Below, piece after piece: positions 34,627 through 42,758 of a stretch of 64,000 nt of DNA; position 1 is the stretch's first letter, and each line of letters starts with the position of its first letter. The DNA comes from Qipengyuania gaetbuli. GTDB lineage: Bacteria; Pseudomonadota; Alphaproteobacteria; Sphingomonadales; Sphingomonadaceae. Where the stretch lies: the NCBI RefSeq assembly GCF_020171365.1, contig NZ_JAIUZO010000002.1, positions 372,001 to 436,000 on the forward strand, read 5' to 3'. The notes under the pieces are model-generated. The model was not told the origin of the DNA, did not search any database, and was given only the letters and a program-made list of their open reading frames with translations. Both the position numbers and the translations under genes were made by a program.

Positions 34627-37600
34627 TCAATCGCACTGCCTGATGGTCAGGTCGCGGGTGACGATCGAGCTTTGCGGGTCGATCACGATGGCCTCGCCGT
34701 CCAGTTCGCACAGGCCGAGGCGCGATATCTGGTCGGGATCGATGGCCAGCGTGTAGCGGCCGGGTTGCACGCGTTCGAAGAAGAAGTAGCCGTCGACCTC
34801 GGTCTTGGCGAAGGAAATGACCTCGCCCTTGGGGTTCAGCAGGCGCAGGCGCACGCCGGACACGCCGCGGCCCTGGGCATCGGCGAAGCGCGCTGTGCCT
34901 TCCACTTCCGAAAGAGCGACGATCGGGAAATCGATGGCCTGGATCGTGCCTGGGCGCGGCACGATCTCGATGCCCTTGCGCTTCGGGGCAAGGTCGATAT
35001 CGGGCAGCGTGGTCGGGTCCATCTGGACGGTCACCGCCCTCCCGACGCCGAGGCCCGAAAGCTGCGCCACGCCCTGGTCATCCGTGGTGCCGGTGCGGTT
35101 GAAGGAGATGAAGTCGACGCCTTCCACCGGCTCGTCCGGCGGGCCGTATACTCCGTCGCCGTCGAGATCGCGGAAGGCGCGCAGGCTCGCCCCGCCCGAC
35201 GCTGCAAGGCCGGGCCGCGCCATGAACACGCGCCCGCGCAAGGGATCGCGCCCGAGGCTGTAGCCGAGCCGTAGGCCGACGAAATGGCTCTTGTCGACGA
35301 ACGAGTAACTGGCATCGAACGCCAGCGTGAAAGTGTCGAACTCGCGCGCGGCCGACAGGCCGAAGGCAGGTTGCCCGGGCTTGAAGAAATAGCCCGCCGA
35401 GCCGCGGATCGACGTGCGCTCGTCCAGCCGGTGGTCGAGTTCGAGCGAGGCGTTGAGCAGGTCCACCTCGGGCAGGACCGAATAGCCCAGCGACAATCGC
35501 CCGCGCGTGTCCGAACGGCTGAGCGTGGCAAGGTCGAAATTGCCGAACAGCTGGTCGAACACCGCGATCCCGCCGCCGCTGGTGCGTGAGTAATCGAGCG
35601 TGTTGGAGAACAACAGCCCCCCGGTGCGCGCCGATGCCCGCGCCCCGGCAGAGAAGGTATTGCGCCCGTCGATGCCTTCGTAATTGCGGATGCGCGCGCT
35701 GATCGGGACTGTGATGCCGGACCCTTCGCCGCCAAGGTTGAACGCGGTGTTGAAATCGAGTTCGGTCGCGCGGCGCAGGAACTGGTTGCCCAGCCCCAGC
35801 GTCTCGTCCGGGAATTCGCCGCTATATTCCATGTGGCTGAGGGTTACGCTCGACCGGCCGAACCGGCCGCCCACGCCGCCTCCGAACGCGTAGGACCCGC
35901 CATCGGCCACGCCCGCATCGACCTTCACCGCCAGCCCCGCAAGCCCCGTGCGCAGCCCTGTGGTCGCCAGCCAGCGGTCCTCGCCCTCGTCCTCGAACCA
36001 CGCGGCTCCTGCCAGCGCAGTAAGGCCGGAGGTGACCCCGTAGGAGAGCTGTGCGCTGCTGCGCCAGTCGCCGAAACCGACCGGCTCGACATAGTTCGGC
36101 GGCCTGACACCCAGCAGGTTCCGGTGCCGCTGCGCCGCATCGAAACTGTAGACCAGCTTGCCTTCGGGCAGGCGTCCGTCGCCCACGCTGATCCGCTCCA
36201 CCACCTCGCTGCGCTGGCCCTGCGGACCGAAGAACACGAAGCGGAAAACGTTGAGGCCGAAATCGACCGGGATCTGCAGGAATTCGTACTGGCCGTTGAC
36301 CGCATCGCGGGTCGAGCCGACGAGGATGTCGTTGCGGTACAGCTCGACCTCGTAGCCGTCGGGCAGGATGCCGCGCAGGTCCACCCGGTCGAACACCGAT
36401 CCGACCTGCGACGGCGCATTGGTGATCATGGCCCCGCGCCCGGCCACGCTGCGCAGTCCGATAGCCATGGAAGCGGAGTTGATATCGCCAGCCGAGAAGG
36501 CCGTTGCTTCCAGCGGCCCGAGCAGTCGGGAGTCGGGATCGACCCGCCCGACCTTGAACAGCGATGCGGTGGGGCCGTTCTTCGTGTCCCCACTGAAATA
36601 GCCTTCCGCCGACAGGTACCCGAGATCGCCCGCGACGTAGAAATCACCTTCGGCGCGGGTGCCGAACGTGCTGTCCGAGACGGCGCGCAGTTCCACGTCC
36701 GCGGTCGGGATCGAGAGCGGGCGATAGGGCGCCACGACCCGCTCGAAATCGTCCCTGGACGAGCCGCCGTTTGCAGCTTCCAGCTTCGCGCGGCGGACCA
36801 TCCGGTCCAGCCGTTCCTCGAACGGGAATTTCTCCAGCGTGGTGATCAGGACCGATTGCGTCCTCAGGTCCGCCTTGACCGTCAGCGGGAACAGCGCCTC
36901 GTACTGGTCGGCACGCAGGTAGAGTTCGCCGTCAAAAGGCGCGGCCAGCACGCCGTCGGTCTTGATGGTCTTGCCGCCTGCCTCGATCGTGCCCGAGCGC
37001 AGGTCGATCGTCAGCGCACGGCTCTCATCGAGGATCCAGCCCTGCGCGTAGCGCCCCTCGTCGGTCACCGAGATTGCAAGATCGAGGATACGCACGATCG
37101 GCCCGAGCGGCAGGTACAGGCCGCCGCGCGTGCCATAGGCGATGATCGTATCGGTTTCGGACGCGCCGTTGACCCGCACCTCCAGGATTAGCTCGTCCTG
37201 GTATGAGATGAGCGGTCCGTCGCCCGCGATCGCGCCGCGCAGTCCCGGAGCGGAAGTCAGCTCGACCCCCGCTGGCTGCGCAGGCGTGGACGCGGACGCG
37301 GCATTCCCGCGCTTGATCAGGCCCGACGTCAGCGATGCATAGGAAGCAGGCGCTTCTGCCGCCTCGACAGGGCTCCGCACGGGCGGCGAAGGCGAAGCGA
37401 CAAAGCTGGCCGGAGCGACCGGTCCGGCCGGCTGTGAAGCCGACGTCGTCCCGGCTGCGGGTGGTGCCACGCGGTCGGTGGGCGGCGCGAAGGACAGCCG
37501 CTCGTATTCGGGGACCTGTTCAGCCGTGGCGGCGGTCTGCGGCGGAGGTGCGAGAGGAGTGGCTTTTGCTGCTACCGGTGCCAGTTCCTCCGCCGGTGCA

Positions 37601-38613
37601 GGAGCCACCGCAATCAGTTCGCCCGCTTCAGGCGAGGCGGTCCCTGGCTCGGCTTGCGGCGGCGGCGGTGCGAGAGGTGCCGGAGCGGCTGGTGGGGCCT
37701 CAACGGCAAGCAGTTCCTCGCTCGGGTAGGAGGCCGCCCCTTCGTCGCGTTCGGCAAGTTCCTGCGCCCCGACCTGCCCGTCCGAGTGCTGCTCGGGAAC
37801 CGGCGCTTGCTGGGGGGCCGCGACCTCGGGGTCAGCCGCTGGTAGAGCTGCATCGGTCTCGGGCCTGAAGGTGACGGATGGCTCTTCCGGCAGTTCGGTC
37901 CCGAATGATTCGACGAATTCTCCCGTCAGCCCATCGGACGTTGTCGGTACCGGTTGGTCGTCCAACGGAACAGGGGCGAGCGGAGCGGCGAGGGGCTCGT
38001 CTTCCAGGCTCGCTGGCGCCGTAGCGGCCAACACCTCGCCGCTGGCAGCGTTGTCGGTGTCGGCTGGCTCCGGCGCGGCGGCAAGCACAGGTGCCGGCTC
38101 CGCCTGCTGGTCCACTTGGTCCGGCCCTGTCCCGAACGCGGGAACAGGCAGATCCTCCGCCACCGCTTCGGCCAGGGCGGGAGGAGCCGTATCGTCCGAA
38201 ACGACAGGTTGGGTGCCGGGAGCAGGCTCTTGCGACACTTCCGCAGGCAGCTGGCCTGCGCCGGCCTTCGGCAGCAGTGGCGTATAGGCGGGCGGGCGCT
38301 TCTTCGCTGCTTCTTCGAGCGATGCCTGGGCGAGTACCGGAACATCGCTGCCCGAGCCGGACAGCCGCGCTTTCGGGCGTATCTTGCGGGCAGGCGACCC
38401 CGCTTTCGACGAAGCCGGATCGTCCGTGCCGAAGCTGGGCGTGGGCAGTGGACGGCGCAAACTGACCGAGGGGCCTGACTCCTGCGGATCGAACCGTTTG
38501 GGCGCGGGTATCTTGGTCCGCTGCGTCTTGTCGCCGGGAGCAAGGCCATACCCGACGGCAGCGGTAATCAATATCGCGGTGCCAGCACCGCCGACGATTT
38601 TCCGCCTGCTCAC
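34627..38613 (-). CDS. Usher-like outer-membrane assembly protein with long Pro/Ala-rich N-terminus
   Basis: 1328 residues. A hydrophobic N-terminal segment (about 8-25) is followed by roughly 440 residues rich in Pro, Ala, Glu and Val. A fimbrial-usher-type part starts near residue 470 (ELILEVRVNG, GGLYLPLG), and a beta-barrel with many alternating strands runs from about 655 to 1135. The last 190 residues are carboxypeptidase-regulatory-like folds (DLDGDGVYGPPDEPVEGV, DGYFFFERVQPGRYTL) with two Cys. Ushers hold chaperone-subunit complexes and secrete the fibre. GTG start overlaps the chaperone stop (GTGA). The low-complexity extension is not normal for ushers. Confidence 0.85.
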   Translation of the reverse strand: MSRRKIVGGAGTAILITAAVGYGLAPGDKTQRTKIPAPKRFDPQESGPSVSLRRPLPTPSFGTDDPASSKAGSPARKIRPKARLSGSGSDVPVLAQASLEEAAKKRPPAYTPLLPKAGAGQLPAEVSQEPAPGTQPVVSDDTAPPALAEAVAEDLPVPAFGTGPDQVDQQAEPAPVLAAAPEPADTDNAASGEVLAATAPASLEDEPLAAPLAPVPLDDQPVPTTSDGLTGEFVESFGTELPEEPSVTFRPETDAALPAADPEVAAPQQAPVPEQHSDGQVGAQELAERDEGAASYPSEELLAVEAPPAAPAPLAPPPPQAEPGTASPEAGELIAVAPAPAEELAPVAAKATPLAPPPQTAATAEQVPEYERLSFAPPTDRVAPPAAGTTSASQPAGPVAPASFVASPSPPVRSPVEAAEAPASYASLTSGLIKRGNAASASTPAQPAGVELTSAPGLRGAIAGDGPLISYQDELILEVRVNGASETDTIIAYGTRGGLYLPLGPIVRILDLAISVTDEGRYAQGWILDESRALTIDLRSGTIEAGGKTIKTDGVLAAPFDGELYLRADQYEALFPLTVKADLRTQSVLITTLEKFPFEERLDRMVRRAKLEAANGGSSRDDFERVVAPYRPLSIPTADVELRAVSDSTFGTRAEGDFYVAGDLGYLSAEGYFSGDTKNGPTASLFKVGRVDPDSRLLGPLEATAFSAGDINSASMAIGLRSVAGRGAMITNAPSQVGSVFDRVDLRGILPDGYEVELYRNDILVGSTRDAVNGQYEFLQIPVDFGLNVFRFVFFGPQGQRSEVVERISVGDGRLPEGKLVYSFDAAQRHRNLLGVRPPNYVEPVGFGDWRSSAQLSYGVTSGLTALAGAAWFEDEGEDRWLATTGLRTGLAGLAVKVDAGVADGGSYAFGGGVGGRFGRSSVTLSHMEYSGEFPDETLGLGNQFLRRATELDFNTAFNLGGEGSGITVPISARIRNYEGIDGRNTFSAGARASARTGGLLFSNTLDYSRTSGGGIAVFDQLFGNFDLATLSRSDTRGRLSLGYSVLPEVDLLNASLELDHRLDERTSIRGSAGYFFKPGQPAFGLSAAREFDTFTLAFDASYSFVDKSHFVGLRLGYSLGRDPLRGRVFMARPGLAASGGASLRAFRDLDGDGVYGPPDEPVEGVDFISFNRTGTTDDQGVAQLSGLGVGRAVTVQMDPTTLPDIDLAPKRKGIEIVPRPGTIQAIDFPIVALSEVEGTARFADAQGRGVSGVRLRLLNPKGEVISFAKTEVDGYFFFERVQPGRYTLAIDPDQISRLGLCELDGEAIVIDPQSSIVTRDLTIRQCD

Positions 38614-39542
38614 GGCACCACGAAATCGAGCTCGGCTAGCTTGGAGCCGGGCGAGAAGTCATCGTCGACGAATTCGATCCGCAGTCTTGCACCCGGAGCG
38701 GTCAGGCGGCGGTCGGCTTCGGGATCGATCGGCACGATGACCTGCCGACTGTCGACTTCGGGATAGACGCCGACCCCCTTGGCAATCGCGATCGGGTCCG
38801 ATGATCCTGCCGCTTTCACGGTAATGTCGCCGAAAGCGGAGCGCGTGCCCGAGCGGTTGAGCGTGAAGGCTACCGCTTGCGTCCCGTCGCGCGCGGTCAG
38901 CACGCGGGCATTGGAAATGCCAACATTGAGCGTGGTTTCGCCGATGCGGACGATGATCGGGATGGCGATGCCGAACCGCGGACGGATGGTCACGCCGATA
39001 CCGTCGGGATTGTCGCCCGCAGTAGCTTGGTCGATGCTGAACCCGTCCGCCTCGGGCACCGAGGTGACCGTGAAGTGGGAGCGGTATTCGCCGTCCGGAA
39101 GTTCTGCCGGAGCGCGCGCCATGACGCGGATGATCTGCGATTCCGAGCCGCGCAGGGTCACGCGGCGCGGCGAGTAGCGCAGCATTTCGCTGGCTGTCTT
39201 CACCCGTGCCCGGCTGGCGGGGTCGAGGTCATTGTCGAAGGCGAGCAACTGGCCATCGGGCGTCATGGCCATGTCGACGATCGTGATCTCGTAATCGCCC
39301 GGATTGACCGCCTTGTTGTAGAGGCCGACCGTCTCGATCGACCGGCGGCCGTTGATTACCACTCGCTTGGGAAACAGGTTGACGTCACCTACGCCGCCTA
39401 CCGATCCTGCCGGCGGCGGAGGCGCGGCCTGCGGCGCGGCGCTCTGACCGGTAGCGGGGCCTGAAACAGCGAATGCAAGGGACACAGCTGCGCCGAATGC
39501 GGCGGTGCGCATCCCGCGAAAAGCTTTCGACCCTGAAATCAT
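38610..39542 (-). CDS. PapD-like periplasmic pilus chaperone
   Basis: 310 residues. Signal peptide, then a Pro/Ala linker, then an immunoglobulin-like domain (FPKRVVINGRRSIETVGLYN, and LRYSPRRVTLRGSESQIIRV, the usual G1-strand region). It is expected to bind DUF4402 subunits by donor-strand complementation in the periplasm. AGGGAA precedes the ATG. It is coupled to the usher by a GTGA overlap, and four subunit genes lie upstream on the same strand. Confidence 0.88.
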   Translation of the reverse strand: MISGSKAFRGMRTAAFGAAVSLAFAVSGPATGQSAAPQAAPPPPAGSVGGVGDVNLFPKRVVINGRRSIETVGLYNKAVNPGDYEITIVDMAMTPDGQLLAFDNDLDPASRARVKTASEMLRYSPRRVTLRGSESQIIRVMARAPAELPDGEYRSHFTVTSVPEADGFSIDQATAGDNPDGIGVTIRPRFGIAIPIIVRIGETTLNVGISNARVLTARDGTQAVAFTLNRSGTRSAFGDITVKAAGSSDPIAIAKGVGVYPEVDSRQVIVPIDPEADRRLTAPGARLRIEFVDDDFSPGSKLAELDFVVP

Positions 39543-39602
39543 GATATTTTCCCTGCCTGTAGCGACTACGCGCTCTTCCAGACAGCCTTAGACATTCGAC
39601 AT

Positions 39603-40127
39603 TTACAGATAAAGAACGGTTACGTCGAAAGTCCCCGAATATGTTCCGACCTGCTGGTTGGCATTCACGTTGAGCCGGCCGCCGATGTAAAGGTCGAAAC
39701 TGCCAGACGCGTCGAGCCGTGCGAAACCGGCCGTGCGGTTGTCACGGAAACGGTCGACCCTCATCGTCGCCGTGCCGTTCGAAATATCGATCCTGTTCGG
39801 CGTGAAAACGATAAAGCGGCGGTTGCGTTCACCCAGGACGGTGAAGCGGGCCGGTCCCCTGCCTGTCGGGAAGGCGGTAAGGTCCAGGTTTCCCGTGACC
39901 GTGCCATCAGGCGCAACCTCGACGATGCCGGCCGTGGCGGGACGCGCAAGCGACCCGAAACGCAGATCCGAGATGGGCGTGATGGAAATCGGCTCCACCA
40001 CCCGGGCATTCGATGATCCCGAGACGGTAGAGCTGTTGCTCGCCTGCGCCGCCAATGGCGTGGCGAAGGTACCCGTCACCAGGGCCAGAATTCCCGCAAA
40101 CAGTGCTTTTGAGAATGGCTGGCCCAT
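39603..40127 (-). CDS. DUF4402 domain protein, putative fibre subunit
   Basis: 174 residues. Signal peptide ending near PLAAQA, then the DUF4402 pattern SNARVVEPISITPISDLRFG and the C-terminal strand pair IGGRLNVN and YSGTFDVTVLYL. It is a single beta-sandwich, like pilin-type subunits. It is the subunit gene closest to the chaperone, with 60 bases between them. It lacks cysteines. Confidence 0.87.
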   Translation of the reverse strand: MGQPFSKALFAGILALVTGTFATPLAAQASNSSTVSGSSNARVVEPISITPISDLRFGSLARPATAGIVEVAPDGTVTGNLDLTAFPTGRGPARFTVLGERNRRFIVFTPNRIDISNGTATMRVDRFRDNRTAGFARLDASGSFDLYIGGRLNVNANQQVGTYSGTFDVTVLYL

Positions 40128-40152
40128 GGGACGATGCCTGTCGGCAATGGCC

Positions 40153-40176
40153 GCCGGGCTACGGATGCAGCCCGGC
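40153..40176 (-). repeat. Perfect stem-loop just after the 166-residue subunit gene
   Basis: GCCGGGCT and AGCCCGGC pair over an 8-base loop, starting 15 bases beyond the stop codon. No T-run follows, so it looks like a 3' stabilising or partial stop signal between subunit genes rather than a full terminator. Confidence 0.55.
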
Positions 40177-40190
40177 GATCATTGCATCGA

Positions 40191-40691
40191 TCAGTTGTAG
40201 GTCACCGTTGCGCCGTACGAACCGGTGTAGCTGCCAGCTGCCTGGCCGCTGCCCACGGTGAGCGTGCCACCGACGGAAAACTGGGTCGAACCGCCAGCGC
40301 CGAGGTTGCCAGAGTTGCTGGCCAGCGAAGTCGTGAAGGTCATCGAGTTGGTGCCCGAGGTAACCGAGCCGCCCGTGACCACGATCGCAAAGCCGCGGTT
40401 GGCTTCACCGGTGACGGTGAAGGAGTCGGCCGCGTTGGTGCTGCCCGCAATCAGGATAACGTCGCCGGTCTTCGAACCTGCGCCTGCGGGCGTGACAACT
40501 ACCGTACCGCCCGTACCGGCAGTCATCGTGCCGAAGTCGAGCGCACTACCGCTGTCGTGGGTGATGGCGATGGGAGCAACGATCCGCGCATTCGCGGTAC
40601 CGTTGGCGCTGGCAGTGTCGCCCGGTGCGGCGGCTGCCGGCACTGCGAAAACGGCGCTGGTCATGGCTGCCGCAAGAACGATCTTTTTCAT
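40191..40691 (-). CDS. DUF4402 domain protein, candidate major fibre subunit
   Basis: 166 residues. Signal peptide MKKIVLAAAMTSAVFAVPAAAA, then ANARIVAPIAITHDSG and LDFGTMTAG, and at the C-terminus VGGTLTVGSGQAAGSYTGSY. It is rich in Gly, Thr, Ser and Ala and has no Cys, like abundant structural subunits. It has the best ribosome site of the cluster (AGGGGAC before the ATG) and its own flanking hairpins and 140-base leader. I infer that it is the major subunit. Confidence 0.88.
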   Translation of the reverse strand: MKKIVLAAAMTSAVFAVPAAAAPGDTASANGTANARIVAPIAITHDSGSALDFGTMTAGTGGTVVVTPAGAGSKTGDVILIAGSTNAADSFTVTGEANRGFAIVVTGGSVTSGTNSMTFTTSLASNSGNLGAGGSTQFSVGGTLTVGSGQAAGSYTGSYGATVTYN

Positions 40692-40712
40692 TTGGTGTCC
40701 CCTGAATTCGAA

Positions 40713-40733
40713 CAATAGCGCGACCAGCTATTG
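40713..40733 (-). repeat. Perfect stem-loop in the leader of the 166-residue subunit gene
   Basis: CAATAGC and GCTATTG pair around a 7-base loop, 22 bases before the start codon. With the hairpin at 40153-40176 it brackets this one cistron, as expected for local mRNA protection. Confidence 0.5.
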
Positions 40734-40794
40734 CCGGTGCTGATCTAGGGGATACTACGTAGGCTTTAAGGAAGTATTACCGTCTCGAAACCGC

Positions 40795-40839
40795 ATGATT
40801 ACGGGGTTTTACGCAGCAGCTTAACCCCGCATCAATCAT
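40795..40839 (-). repeat. Imperfect stem-loop between subunit genes
   Basis: On the minus strand, ATGATT, then CGGGGTT pairs with AACCCCG across a 14-base loop, then AATCAT closes the outer stem. The stop codon of the upstream subunit gene lies in the outer stem. There is no T-run after it. It may cause partial termination or RNA processing ahead of the major subunit. Confidence 0.4.
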
Positions 40840-41386
40840 AAAAAACCACCATCTGGAGGTCGGCGCGATAGGTTCCGACCGGACTTCCGGCTGCAACCTG
40901 CAAGGTTCCGCCTACGCGAAAGCGGTCCTGCCCTGCCTCGTCCAGCACGCCGCGCATGGCCTCGCCGGCGGAATTCTCGACCGCGACCGCGATATCGGCA
41001 ACCGGCAGTCCTGTTCCCTTGTCGGTGTGGAACGCAGTGACGCTGGCAGGCGCCTCGATACGGTAGGTGCGCCCTTCCTCCCCGCTGACGAGAAACAGCG
41101 CGGCCGACGCTGCGCAAACCGCAGACGAGGGGCAGGCATTGCCCAGGGCCCCGCTGTAGGAGACAGCCCCCGTCGCGGGATCGACCTTGATGGCGCCCGA
41201 TTGCCCCTGCCGGACGGCCAGCGTGCCGAATTGCAGCGGATCGATCTGGCGTACGGTCAGTGGCTCTACAATCGAGGCATGCGCCAGGCCGCTCACGCTG
41301 GCACTGTCGCCCTCCGCCATTGCAGGCGAAGCCAATGCCGCAGCGGCAAGCCCGAGGGCCTTAATTGACCGAGACAAGGACGGCAT
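40832..41386 (-). CDS. DUF4402 domain protein, putative minor subunit
   Basis: 184 residues. Signal peptide ending ASPAMAEG, then AHASIVEPLTVRQIDPLQFGTLA and the C-terminal VGGTLQVAAGSPVGTYRADL. One Cys pair (ACPSSAVCA) suggests a disulfide in the oxidising periplasm. ATG 41386 begins the signal peptide and overlaps the end of the preceding subunit gene by 26 bases. Confidence 0.86.
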   Translation of the reverse strand: MPSLSRSIKALGLAAAALASPAMAEGDSASVSGLAHASIVEPLTVRQIDPLQFGTLAVRQGQSGAIKVDPATGAVSYSGALGNACPSSAVCAASAALFLVSGEEGRTYRIEAPASVTAFHTDKGTGLPVADIAVAVENSAGEAMRGVLDEAGQDRFRVGGTLQVAAGSPVGTYRADLQMVVFYD

Positions 41387-41900
41387 CGACGAAAATCGGA
41401 ATCTCGACGAGGCCGCCGCCGAATGCCCTGTCGACATCGATGCGTCCTCCGAGGTTGAAGCTACGCGAGCAGACGCGCTGCACGCAATTAGGTATCTCTA
41501 CGCGGATCACCTGGCCGGGCTGGACCATGCCGTAACCCTGCAGATCGATCTGGTAGCGCGACAGTCGCGCGGTCAGTCCGCCCTGCGCGAAAGTGGCAGG
41601 CGCTGCGAACACCAGCTCGATCACGAGGTCCATGCGCCGCCGGCCGTTGTTGCCGCGATCGTATTGCACCACGAACTGCGCCGGCCCCACCCCGCTCTGG
41701 TCGAGGGCGAAAATGCCGCCGCTCGTCACGCCGCCGGACGGGGAGATTTCGCGATAGCCCGAAGTGGGGACCGCGAAGGTGCCGAAGCGCAGGCCGGGCC
41801 CGTTGATGACCGACAGCTGCGGCTTGTCGCCTGCGGCCGGTACCGACCACGCGCCCAGTGCCAGCGCGCAGGCGGCAGCTATGCGGCCCGGCAGCTTCAC
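41361..41900 (-). CDS. Divergent DUF4402-like protein, possible tip or adaptor subunit
   Basis: About 179 residues. Signal peptide (GRIAAACALALGAWSVPAAG), then a shortened DUF4402-like pattern (GPGLRFGTFAVP, LGGRIDVDRAFGGGLVEIPI). It lacks the N-terminal A-x-I-V-x-P segment of the other three and has a Cys pair (NCVQRVC). It is the first and most divergent gene of the cluster, which fits a tip or adaptor role (inference). GTG 41900 is used; it overlaps the stop of a 20-codon open frame beginning with an ATG at 41959. TTG 41933 is the alternative. Confidence 0.75.
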   Translation of the reverse strand: MKLPGRIAAACALALGAWSVPAAGDKPQLSVINGPGLRFGTFAVPTSGYREISPSGGVTSGGIFALDQSGVGPAQFVVQYDRGNNGRRRMDLVIELVFAAPATFAQGGLTARLSRYQIDLQGYGMVQPGQVIRVEIPNCVQRVCSRSFNLGGRIDVDRAFGGGLVEIPIFVDAVLVSVN

Positions 41901-42071
41901 GGGCGCACCCGGCACTTGCGGGCGAGGAGGCAAGTCTGGATGCGGTGCTCCGGGCTCATGCGAAGATGGTTAGCATAGTCTTTCAGTGGATTGCACGTGC
42001 CGAAACGCGCCTTCCTGAACGCGCGGCCACGGCGGGACAGCGATTTTCGCAAGTGTTAACGCGCCGCGCGG

Positions 42072-42758
42072 TCAGGCAGCCGCGGTCTTCTCAGCCACCC
42101 GGCGCAGCGCATTCGCATAGGCTTCGGGCGGCTGGGCCCCGGGCACCATGAACCGGCCTTCGAGGATCATCGCGGGAACGCCGGAAATGTTCATGTCCCA
42201 TGCCGCGCGTTCTTCGGCGCGGGTCTTGCGAGCGACTTCCTCGTTATCGAGCGCGGCTGCGGCAGCCTCGCGGTCGATACCCACGCTTTCGGCAACGTCG
42301 AGCAGGACCTCGCGCTCCCCGATGCGGCGGCGCTCGTTGAAGTGCGCCTTGAACAACGCAAGTTTGAGCTGCGTCTGCTTCTCGGGGCCAAGCGTCTCGC
42401 CTGCCCAGGTCAGCAGCCGGTGCGCGGCGAAGGTGTTCCACATCATCGCCTCGGGCGCGGGTTCCTCGCCCTCGTAATCGAGCGATACGCGTGCCGCCTC
42501 GGCAGCTGCGCGCATCTGACCCTGTACGGCCTTCGACTGTTCGATGGTGCGGCCGTACTTGCGGGCGATATGCGCCGTGCGCTCCTCCCCCTCCTCGGCC
42601 ATGTCGGGGTTGAGCTCGAAAGCGTGCCAGCGCACCTCCGCCTCGATCTCGCCTTCCAGGGCCTCCAGCGCCTGCGAAAGATTTCCCCAGCCGACGAGGC
42701 ACCAGGGGCACATCACGTCGGACCAGATGTCGATAGTCATCTTCCGGGGCTGGGTCAT
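42072..42758 (-). CDS. DsbA family oxidoreductase, FrnE-like
   Basis: 228 residues. Thioredoxin-fold protein with helical insertion and active site CPWC in WSDVMCPWCLVGWGNL; cis-Pro block SGVPAMIL is near the C-terminus. There is no signal peptide, so it is cytoplasmic, as for FrnE (polyketide isomerisation or stress-related disulfide exchange elsewhere). ATG 42758 overlaps the nudC stop (ATGA). It is the last gene of the serine hydrolase-nudC-frnE unit. Confidence 0.92.
   Translation of the reverse strand: MTQPRKMTIDIWSDVMCPWCLVGWGNLSQALEALEGEIEAEVRWHAFELNPDMAEEGEERTAHIARKYGRTIEQSKAVQGQMRAAAEAARVSLDYEGEEPAPEAMMWNTFAAHRLLTWAGETLGPEKQTQLKLALFKAHFNERRRIGEREVLLDVAESVGIDREAAAAALDNEEVARKTRAEERAAWDMNISGVPAMILEGRFMVPGAQPPEAYANALRRVAEKTAAA

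Noticed and set aside
40795..40839. Intrinsic terminator between subunit genes
   Set aside because: The stem is imperfect and no T-run follows on the minus strand, so it is kept only as a stem-loop.
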